Assembly (NCBI RefSeq): GCF_027923405.1
Contig: NZ_BQYI01000001.1
Coordinates: 4,008,501-4,072,500 of the forward strand
DNA: 64,000 nt
Direction of reading: 5' to 3'
Origin: Paenibacillus sp. YYML68
Lineage (GTDB): Bacteria; Bacillota; Bacilli; Paenibacillales; NBRC-103111
The stretch's first letter is position 1. The number at the start of each line of letters is the position of its first letter. The notes under the pieces are model-generated. The model was not told where the DNA came from. It did not search any database and saw only the letters and a program-made list of their open reading frames with translations. A program made the translations under genes and the position numbers. Positions 16,181 to 27,000 of this stretch are shown in pieces.

Positions 16181-16232
16181 GAAATATTCACGATTCGGCC
16201 AAAGTTCAGACAAATTCAGGAGCAGCTCTTCG

Positions 16233-17960
16233 TTAATTAATAAAGTTCAACGCCTTCATCATGCGGTACAAAATGGTCGCGCTCTGCGCGCGGTCTGCCG
16301 TCTCACCCGGCGCGAAGCGATCGTTGTCCATCCCGCTTACGATCTTCTCCTGAATCGCCGCGGCTGCCGCCTCCTGTGCCCAAGCCGGAACGTCGCCTTG
16401 ATCCGAGAAACGCTTCAGCAGCTCGCTCGATGCTTCCTTCGTGAGGCTGGACGAGTAGCCTGCGGACTTCATCGCGTTGTACATCAGCTGCACCATCTCT
16501 TGACGGCTGATGCGCTGCTCCGGACGGAACGTATTGTCCTCGTAGCCGTTGACTAGCTTCTCCTTCACCGCGATCGACACAGCGCCTGCGAACCATTGGT
16601 CCGGCTGCACGTCGGTGAAGCCGACAGCTCCGCTCTTGTCTGGCACTAGACCGAGGCTGCGCGTCAGCATCGTGATGAACTCGGCACGAGTGACCGACTT
16701 CTCCGGACGGAAGGTACCGTCCTCGAAGCCGTTCAAGAAGTACTTGGACGCCAGCGTCTCCACGACATCACTCGCGTAGCTTCCGGACATGTCCGTGAAC
16801 TGCTTCTTATTTTTCACAACGGTATAGATGGAGTTGCCCTTACGCAAGATCGTACCATCCAATTGACCGCTACCGCTGACATTGAACATCGTTGGCATCG
16901 GATAGTAGCTATTCGTTAGAGGGTCTACATATACGCCTGTCATGTACTTGTAATCAGCTTGTGGAACGGAAGGCATGTATACGGTGTGCTCCAAATAAGC
17001 ATCAAACCCGTTCATTTCAGTCGTAGTGCCTGTTGATGTAACCTCAATCGTGAACTCGACAGGTGAGACGATCGTATTGCCTGTGCCGAGCATCGATTCA
17101 ACGAGTGTTGTCGACGAAGCATCCGCCTTCGTCACCTTAATTTGAACTGGGGTTTCGCTTGTCAAACCGATCTCCTGCGCCTTACTGCTGATCGATTTCG
17201 TTGGAATACTCAGCGCTCCAAGCTCGGTCTTAATCTGCAGCGACGCTTGCTCCGATTGCTGCTGCAGCGTCTGGAATGTACCGATCTGCAGCGTTGCCTG
17301 TACTTGATCTCCCTTGCCCGGGACATCGATGACGACAACCGGCTTCGGTTGATTCGCTGCACTCGTTTTCGCTATGGTCGCAATGTAGTCCTGCAGCTTC
17401 TTATTGTCCACAACGGCCTTCAGCACCTGCTTGCCGTTCTCGGTTACTGGCGTGACGACAGTAGCATCCTTCGGCGCTTGGTAAGTAGCTACTTTGCCTG
17501 TCGTGACTGGCGTAGCTGGCGGTGTTACAGGTGTAGGCGGCGGAGGTGGTGGAGTCGAACCAGTCGGCCCTGTTGGGCCTCCTCCACCAGTCTGTTGAGC
17601 TACATATTGAAAGCCCGCGGTCTGAACCGTTGTGCCTTGACCGACGACGACCGTGTAGCTCCCTACTGGCGCCCCTGAACGTAGATGGAAGCTCGTTTGA
17701 TACTCGCCGTTTTGGACCGCGACGGAGTCGAAATACTCAACTAGATCATTCGTATTATTAATGACCTTCACCAGCACCGTAGGCAGAGTTGCCGTTCCTT
17801 TAATGACGATAGCTTGTCCTGCCGTAACATTCGCTGACGTTTGAACGGTAATCGTAGACAAGGCGGTTGCTTGAGCAGTCGGCAAGGGCCACACGATTCC
17901 CGAAACAGGCAGGGTCAGAATGACGGCCGCCGCGACAGTCTGTAACCATTTATTCTTCAC
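16233..17960 (-). CDS. Exported cell-surface protein with three C-terminal SLH domains
   Basis: A 575-aa protein with a Sec signal peptide (cleavage predicted near AQA, residue ~32), an Ig-like N-terminal domain (about 33-120), a Gly/Pro/Thr linker rich in proline (~123-155), a central domain of unknown type, and three S-layer homology domains (~395-575; motifs YFLNGFEDGTFRPEKSVTRA, LVNGYEDNTFRPEQRISRQE, IVSGMDNDRFAPGETADRAQ). SLH trimers bind pyruvylated secondary cell-wall polymer in Gram-positive cells, so this protein should be held at the wall. It starts with GTG after GGAGTGG. It lies 67 nt after the 3503-aa repeat protein on the same strand and is probably the last gene of that operon, where it could serve as its anchor or as an S-layer component. 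Confidence 0.9.
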   Translation of the reverse strand: MKNKWLQTVAAAVILTLPVSGIVWPLPTAQATALSTITVQTSANVTAGQAIVIKGTATLPTVLVKVINNTNDLVEYFDSVAVQNGEYQTSFHLRSGAPVGSYTVVVGQGTTVQTAGFQYVAQQTGGGGPTGPTGSTPPPPPPTPVTPPATPVTTGKVATYQAPKDATVVTPVTENGKQVLKAVVDNKKLQDYIATIAKTSAANQPKPVVVIDVPGKGDQVQATLQIGTFQTLQQQSEQASLQIKTELGALSIPTKSISSKAQEIGLTSETPVQIKVTKADASSTTLVESMLGTGNTIVSPVEFTIEVTSTGTTTEMNGFDAYLEHTVYMPSVPQADYKYMTGVYVDPLTNSYYPMPTMFNVSGSGQLDGTILRKGNSIYTVVKNKKQFTDMSGSYASDVVETLASKYFLNGFEDGTFRPEKSVTRAEFITMLTRSLGLVPDKSGAVGFTDVQPDQWFAGAVSIAVKEKLVNGYEDNTFRPEQRISRQEMVQLMYNAMKSAGYSSSLTKEASSELLKRFSDQGDVPAWAQEAAAAAIQEKIVSGMDNDRFAPGETADRAQSATILYRMMKALNFIN

Positions 17961-18027
17961 GCGTTCACCACTCCTGAATGACGCAGTCGAGCTTGGCGAG
18001 CAAGCCCGACCGCGATCGTAATTGGTC

Positions 18028-21000
18028 TTACTGCTTAGACACGGTTACCGCTTCAGCCAAGGACGTGCCCAAATCGGTGATAGAAGTATCGAACTTATCG
18101 ATCAGGAACACTTTAACCGTATGCTGTGCAGTCAAGGTGCGGTTGAAGATCGCTGATAGCTGAGCCGCCTCGTTGCTGTTGAATTGAACGACGCTAATGC
18201 TCTCCGCTGTCGTACCGTTCATGAGCTGGAACACGACATACTTCTCACCTCCGACCACGATGCCCGCAGTCGGTGTAATGGTCGCCTTCGCCGTAATCCC
18301 GTTGTCGTTCGTGAGCTGTGCTGCGACCACATACGGCTTCGCGTTCTCAGCAGCGAACACCGCCGCAGTCTTGGCACTCTCATCCTTGCCAGGTGCCTGT
18401 ACACTGACGCTGATCGAGCCGTTCTGCACACCGAGCTGTGTGACCTGCACAGAAGCCGTCGTGCTTCCGACAGGTACGATGACCGATCCGTGAAGCGTCG
18501 TTCCTGCCGCATCGTACACCTTAACCATATGGCCCGCTTGAACGTTCTTCACCGTTACCGTATCCGCTTGACCTGCCGCGTTATTCGTTACAGTAATATC
18601 GCTCGCGAGCGGAGCTGCGGTCACATTCTGCTTCAGCACCTTCACAACGAATGACTTCGTAACCGAAGCGGAGCCTTTCTGAATCACGGCTGTCAATGTC
18701 ACGATCGTATCACCCTGGGACAGACTCGGGCGTACTACAGTTCCGTTCGCTGTGACGATCGATTGATCGGACGACCATGTGACTGTTGTTCCAGCCGCGC
18801 CCGTGGTCGGGAGCGTCAAGCTCTGTGTCACGCTGCTCGCTGTATCCGAGCCGGTATACCCAACCGTTAACGCTGCCGATGCCGCTGCAACAGCTTCCGA
18901 ATCGGTCTGTACTTGCTTCACTACGTTGACCAGGAACACCTTCGTCGTTGTCTCGGTACCCTTCGTGATCGTAGCTGTCAACGTGACTGCCTTGTCTCCC
19001 TGAGAGAAAGCAGGACGCTGAACGGCTCCAGTCGCTGCGTTAACCGTCGTGTCGCTCGTGCTCCAGCTGATCGTTGTACCGTCTGCTCCAGTGGTGACAA
19101 GAGTCAGTGACTGCGTCACGCTAGCCATGCTGTCGCTTCCGGTATAGATGACATCAAGCGCCTGCTTCGCGGCTGCTACTGCCTCAACATCGGATTGCGT
19201 CTTCTTCAGCACGTTGATCAGGAACGTCTTCGTCGCTGTCTCCGTACCCTTCGTAATCGTAGCCGTCAGCGTTACACTCATGTCGCCTGCAGCATAGGCT
19301 GGTCGCGTTACTGCTCCAGTGGATACATCTACAGCAGGCTTATCCGAGCTCCATGTGATCGCAGTGCCGTCTGCACCTGCAGCTGGCAGCGTAAGAGACT
19401 GCGTCACACCATTGATGCTGTCGCCCATCGCATAGCCAATCTCTAGAGCCTGCTTCGCGGCAGCTACCGCTTCGACATCGGATTGTGTCTTCTTCAGCAC
19501 GTTGATCAGGAACGTCTTCGTCGCTGTCTCCGTACCCTTCGTAATCGTAGCCGTCAGCGTTACACTCATGTCGCCTGCAGCATAGGCTGGTCGTGTCACT
19601 GCTCCGGTGGACACATCCACTGCTGGCTTATCCGAGCTCCATGTGATCGTAGTGCCGTCAGCACCCGCAGCTGGCAGTGTGAGAGCCTGTGTCACACCAT
19701 TGATGCTGTCGCCCATTGCATAGCCAATCTCCAGAGCCTGCTTCGCGGCTGCTACCGCCTCAACATCGTTCTGCGCTTCCTTCAGCACCTTGACGAGGAA
19801 CGTCTTCGTCGCCGTCTCCGTACCCTTCTTAATCGTCGCCGTCAGCGTCACACTCACATCGCCGTAGCTGTACATCGGACGAGTCACAATTCCAGTCGCT
19901 GCCTCTATGAGCATGCTGTCCGTGCTCCACTCGATGGACGTACCATCAACTCCCGCAGCTGGCAGCGTAAGAGCCTGTGTCACACCATTGATGCTGTCGC
20001 CCACTGCATAGCCAATCTCCAGAGCCTGCTTCGCGGCTGCTACCGCCTCAACATCGTTCTGGGCTACCTTCAGCACCTTGACGAGGAACGTCTTCGTCGC
20101 CGTCTCGGCACCCTTCGTGATCGTCGCCGTCAATGTTACACTTGCATCGCCTGTACTGAAGGCTGGACGAATGACCGTACCATTGGACTTCACGACCTCA
20201 TCATCGCTGGAGCTCCAGCTGATGCTTGTGCCATCTACCCCAGTCGAAGGCAGCGTCAAGCTCTGTGTCACATGGTCAATGCTGTCACTTAACGCATACT
20301 CCACCTCAAGCGCCTTCTTCGCCGCAGCTACTGCTTCTGCATGCGTCTGCGTCTCCTTCAGCACCTTGATTAAGAACGACTTCGTTGAAATCTCTGTTCC
20401 CTTCGTAATCGTCGCCGTCAACGCGACGCTAACATCACCTTCGCTATAAGCAGGTCGTACGACTCCACCCGTGTTCGCATTCACAGCTGTGCTGTCCGAG
20501 CTCCAGCTGATCGTCGTACCATCAATACCTGTGTTCGCCAACGTAAGTGGCTGTGTAACACCGTTCATACCTTCATCTGTCGCGTAGCCGATCATCAACG
20601 CCTGCGCAGCTGCCGCTACCGCTTCAGCATCGGTCTGTGTCTGCTTGAGCACTTTGACAACAAATACCTTCGTATCTACTTCTACACCCTTCGTAATCGT
20701 CGCAGTCAGCACCACAGTCGCGTCACCGGCACTGTACAACGGTCGTGTCACATGTCCGAAGCTGTCGATAACAAGAGGTTGATCCGATGACCAGCTTATC
20801 GCAGTACCATCGACACCTGTGTCTGGCAAGCCGAGAACGGTCGTCACACCCGTGCTGCTCTCACCTGGCTCATACGTAATGACAAGAGCGGACTTCGCTA
20901 CCGCTACCGCCTCGATATCGGTCACCGGCTGCTTCAGCACCTTCACGACGAATATCTTCGTCTTACTGAACGAACCCTTCTGAATCGTCGCCGTCAGCGT

Positions 21001-24000
21001 GACCGCTTGATCGCCATCGATGTAGGCCGGACGTGTAACGATGCCGTTCGCTGCAATATAGTCAGGCTTATCGCTGGACCAAGTAACCGTCGAGCCCAAA
21101 TTCGCACTTACAGGCAGTGTCAAGTCGCTAGTTACGGCAGCGATCGTTTCCATAGCATGCAGTCCGAGCTCTACCGTATACTTGTCCCCTTCAACTGCAA
21201 CGATATCGTCGAAGATCGTCAGAATTGCCGCTTGACTCGAGTATCCTTCGCTTGGACGAGAGCTGATGACCGATTGTGCAACAGCATCCTGATTGTCCGT
21301 CGACATCGCATTGTAGTACGTCAGATCCAGTCCGAGCGCTACGTTCGTCAGAGCAGCTTGCATGGACGTAACATCCACTGCATCATTTACTGCTTCAACG
21401 GCTGCGACCGCTGCAACTTGTGCATCCAGCTCAATCTGAATATTCGACGCACTAGCGTAACCAATGACAGGTCGGTTCGTCAGCATCTCCTGAAGCACTA
21501 CATTTCGATTCGCTAGTGACAAGCTGTTATATACCGTCAGGTCTAATGCAAGATCCGGATCAGTCAGTGCAGAATGCATGGAGCTAGCATCCATCGCATC
21601 ATTCACATATTCCACAAACATATTAACTAGAATAGCATTGCCCAACAAATTCTGAATAACCTCTTGTCCCGCGTATCCGTTGAATGGGCGATACGTGAGC
21701 ATGGTTTGAGCTACATTGTTCTGACTTGCAACTGTCAAAGTTTGGTAGCTACTAAGATCAAGTCCGAGTGCCACATCCGTCAACGCTGCCTGCATCGATG
21801 GGATATCTACGGCATCGTTCACAGCCTCGACCGGAATATTGGCCGTTATGGCAAGATTCAGCGCCGTCTGTACGGCAGACTGATCTACATAACCATCTGT
21901 AGGACGATGATCAAGAACATCCTGTGCGACGATGATCTTGCTCGCTGTAGTCAGTGCATCGTACGCGACCAAGTCAAGTCCGAGCACCACATTCGTCAAT
22001 GCCATCTGCATATCGGTCGTATCCGCAGCATCGTTCACCGCTTCCACAGAGCCTACTGCCGTCACCGCTGTATTCAGCTCCGTCTGTACGGTGCTGGTCA
22101 ACGAATAGCCGTCTACCGGTCTTGCCGACAGGATTGCATCCGCAACAGCATTCTGGCTTGCTGTAGACAAGGTGTTGTAAGCAGTCAGATCCAAGCTAAG
22201 CGCTACGTCACTGACAGCTGCCTTCATCTCCGTCACGTCGCTCGCATCATTCACAGCCTCGAGCGGTACATTCGCCGCTACAGCACTGTCAAGCGCCGCT
22301 TGAATCGCTGCAAAATCGACATAGCCATCAGCAGGACGTGCGCTCAGCACAGCCTGTGCGACGACATCCTTGCTCGCATTCGTCAATGCTGTATACGCCG
22401 TTAAATCAAGTCCGAGCGTGATATCTGTCAGCGCCGTCTGCATCGTCATCACATCTACAGCATCGTTGACCGCCTCTACTGGTGCGTTCGTTGCTACCGC
22501 TGCATCCAGCGCGGTCTGCACAGCGGCCTGATCCGCATAACCATCAGCAGGACGGCTAGCCAGCACGTCAGCTGCTACCGCATTTTGACTCGCAACCGTC
22601 AGATCGTTATATGCAGTCAAGGTCAGACCCAGCGCCATATTCGTCAGCGCCGACTGTGTCGTAGCGACATCCGTCGCGTCGTTCACAGCTTCTACAGCTG
22701 CTACCGCAGTTACCGCTGTATTCAGCTCCGTCTGCACGGTGCTCGCCAACGAATAGCCGTCTGCTGGTCTTGCCGACAGGATCGCACTCGCAGCTGCATT
22801 CTTGTTCGCTGTTGACAAGTCGTTATAGTCTGTCAGATTCAAGCCAAGCGCTAAGTCACTGACAGCTGCCTTCATCTCCGTCACGTCGCTCGCATCATTC
22901 ACAGCCTCGAGCGGTGCATTCGCTACTACAGCACTGTCAAGCGCCGCTTGAATCGCCGCAATATCCACGTAGCCATCAGCAGGACGTGCGCTCAGCACTG
23001 ACTGTGCAACAACATCCTTGCTCGCATTCGTCAATGCTGTATACGCCGTCAAATCAAGTCCGAGCGTCATATCTGTCAGCGCCGTCTGCATCGTCATCAC
23101 ATCTACAGCATCGTTGACCGCCTCTACTGGTGCGTTCGTTGCTACCGCAGCATCCAGCGCGGTCTGCACAGCGGTCTGATCCGCATAGCCATCAGCAGGA
23201 CGGCTAGCCAGCACGTCAGCTGCTACCGCATTTTGACTCGCAACCGTCAGATCGTTATATGCAGTCAAGGTCAGGCCAAGTGCCATATTCGTCAGTGCAG
23301 CCTGTGTCGTAGCGACATCCGTCGCGTCGTTCACAGCTTCTACAGCTGCTACCGCAGTTACCGCTGTATTCAGCTCCGTCTGCACGGTGCTCGCCAACGA
23401 ATAGCCGTCTGCTGGTCTTGCCGACAGGATCGCACTCGCTACTGCATTCTGGTTCGCCACAGACAAGTCGTTGTATGCGGTCAGGTCAAGACCCAGGGCA
23501 ACATCGCTTACTGCTGCCTTCATCTCCGTCACGTCGCTCGCATCATTCACAGCCTCGAGCGGTGCATTCGCTACTACAGCACTGTCAAGCGCCGCTTGAA
23601 TCGCTGCAAGATCGACATAGCCATCAGCAGGACGTGCGCTCAGCACAGCCTGTGCGACGACATCCTTGCTCGCATTCGTCAATGCTGTATACGCCGTCAA
23701 ATCAAGTCCGAGCGTCATATCTGTCAGCGCCGTCTGCATCGTCATCACATCTACAGCATCGTTGACCGCCTCTACTGGTGCGTTCGTTGCTACCGCTGCA
23801 TCCAGCGCGGTCTGCACAGCGGTCTGATCCGCATAGCCATCAGCAGGACGGCTAGCCAGCACGTCAGCTGCTACCGCATTTTGACTCGCAACCGTCAGGC
23901 CGTTATATGCAGTCAAGGTCAGACCCAGCGCCACATTCGTCAGCGCCGACTGTGTCGTAGCGACATCCGTCGCGTCGTTCACAGCTTCTACAGCTGCTAC

Positions 24001-27000
24001 CGCAGTTACCGCTGTATTCAGCTCCGTCTGCACGGTGCTCGCCAACGAGTAGCCGTCTGCTGGTCTTGCCGACAAGATCGAAGTCGCTACTGCATTCTGG
24101 TTCGCCACAGACAAGTCGTTGTATGCGGTCAGGTCAAGACCCAGGGCAACATCGCTTACTGCTGCCTTCATCTCCGTCACGTCGCTCGCATCATTCACAG
24201 CCTCGAGCGGCACATTCGCCGCTACAGCACTGTCAAGCGCCGCTTGAATCGCTACAAGATCGACATAGCCATCAGCAGGACGTGCGCTCAGCACAGCCTG
24301 TGCGACGACATCCTTGCTCGCATTCGTCAATGCTGTATACGCCGTTAAATCAAGTCCGAGCGTCATATCTGTCAGCGCCGTCTGCATCGTCATCACATCT
24401 ACAGCATCGTTAACAGCCTCGATCGGTCCGTTCAATGCGATCGCAGCATCCAGCGCGGTCTGCACAGCCGTCTGATCCGCATAGCCATCAGCAGGACGGT
24501 TAGCCAGCACGTCAGCTGCTACCGCATTTTGACTCGCAACCGTCAGGCCGTTATATGCAGTCAAGGTCAGACCCAGCGCCACATTCGTCAGCGCCGACTG
24601 TGTCGTAGCGACATCCGTCGCGTCGTTCACAGCTTCTACAGCTGCTACCGCAGTTACCGCTGTATTCAGCTCCGTCTGCACAGTGCTCACCAACGAATAG
24701 CCGTCTGCTGGTCTTGCCGACAGGATCGCACTCGCTACTGCATTCTGGTTCGCCACAGACAAGTCGTTGTATGCTGTTAGATTCAAGCCAAGCGCTAAGT
24801 CACTGACAGCTGCCTTCATCTCCGTAATGTCGCTCGCGTCATTCACAGCCTCGAGCGGTGCATTCAGTGCAACCTCAGCGTCAAGCACCGTTTGCAGCGA
24901 GGTTACATCCGCGTATCCGTCAGCAGGACGAGCGTTCAACACAGCCTGTGCGACAACATCCTTGCTCGCATTCGTCAATGCTGTGTACGTCGTCAAATTC
25001 AGTCCGAGCGCATTATCCGTCAACGCTACTTGTATGGCGGCCAGGTCGGCCGCGTCGTTCACAGCCTCTAGCGGTGCGTTAACCGCTACAGCAGCATCCA
25101 GAGCAGCCTGCACATCCGCTTGTAGAGCATATCCGTCCGATGGACGATTCGCCAGAACGTGATCGGCAACTGCAGCCTGGCTCGCCACTGTGAGTGCGTT
25201 ATAGGCTGTCAGATTCAGAGCTAGTGCAACATCGATCAGTGCCGCCTGCATCCCCGACACATCGAGCGCATCGTTCACCGCTTCAACGGCCATGACGTCT
25301 GTCACCGCACCATCAAGCTCTGACTGAATCGCAGACACTAGAGAGTAACCGTCAATCGGTCTTGCCGATAAAATCGCGTTCGCCACATAGTTCTGGTTAG
25401 CCACCGACAAATCGTTGTATGCACTCAGATTCAGACCAAGCGCAACGTCAGCCACAGCCGCTTTCATCGTTGTAACATCACTCGCATCGTTCACTGCTTC
25501 TAATGGAATGTTGGCCGCAACCTCAGCGTCCAGAGAAGTCTGGATCGCCTCAGCATCGGCATAGCCGTCCACAGGACGAGCATTCAGCACAGCCTGAGCG
25601 ACGATATCTTTACTTGCATTGGTCAATGCATTGTACGCCGTCAAATCCAATCCGATCGCGTGATCGGTCAGCGCCGCTTGAATAGCAGCAAGGTCAGCAG
25701 CATCGTTGACAGCCTCAACTGGAACGTTAGCTGTGATTGCAGCATCCAATGCAGCTTGCACCGCTGTCGCATCCGCATAGCCGTCTGCGGGACGAGTTAT
25801 CAGTATATCAGAAGCAACAGCCGCTTGGCTCGCAACGGTCAATGCGTTGTAGGCTGTCAGATCCAGACTAAGCGCAACATCGGTCAACGCCGCCTGCATC
25901 CCCGTCACGTTGAGCGCATCGTTCACCGCTTCCACAGCTGCTACAGCTGTAATGGCATTGTTCAGCTCCGTCTGAACGATGCTTGTCAGCGTATACCCGT
26001 CAGCCGGTCTTGCCGATAGAACCGCATGAGCTACTGCGTTCTGGTTCGCCACAGATAGATCAGCGTACGCTGTCAGATTGAGCCCCAGCTGGATGTCCGT
26101 TATGGCGAGCTTCATCGACGCGATATCAGCTGCATCATTGACCGCTTCAAGCGGCGCATTCGTCACGATGGCGCTGTCAAGCGAGCCTTGAACGTCCGTT
26201 GCAGATGCATAGCCGTCTGCAGGGCGTGCATCCAGCACCGCTTGTGCGACGTTGTCTTTACTCGCATTCGTCAGAGCAGTGTAATCACCAAGCGTCAGTC
26301 CAAGCGTTACATCCGTCAACGCTGTTTGCATTGCCGTGACGTTGCCGGCATCGTTCACAGCCTCCAGCGGTGTATACGTCACAATCGCCGTATCTAACGA
26401 AGCCTGGATCGCCGCTTGGTCGACATAGCCGCCTACAGGACGTGCCGCCAGTACAGCAGCAGCCACGGCATTCTGACTCGCAATCGTGAAGCTATTGTAA
26501 GTGGTCAATGTTAGGCCAAGTGCAACATCCGTCAGCGCTGTCTTCATCCCGGCCACCTCTGCAGCCTGGTTGACAGCCGCAACCGGTGCATTGATGGCAA
26601 TAGCGCTATCCAAGGCGGCTTGAATCGCCGCTTTATCGGCATAGCCAGCGCCACGTCCGGCCAGCACCATACCCGCTACTGCCGATTGGTCCGCATCGCT
26701 TAGAGCGCTGTACACCATCACATCGAGCAGTAAATCCGACGATACAAGAGCAGTTCTCATGGCCGCAGCGTCTGCGGCAACATCAACAGCCGCTTTACCT
26801 GCATTCAACGCCGCTACCGCATTCGTTACTGCTGTCTGAATGGCACCTTGATCGGCATAGCTCGCACCACGTCCTGTGAGCACTCTCAAGCCGATATCCA
26901 GTTTATCCGATGCGGAGAGGGCTTGATAGCCATTCGCCGTCAGCTCCAAAGTAAGATTCACTTGCTCGAGCGCAGTCTGCATGCTGCCTGCGTCCGAAGC

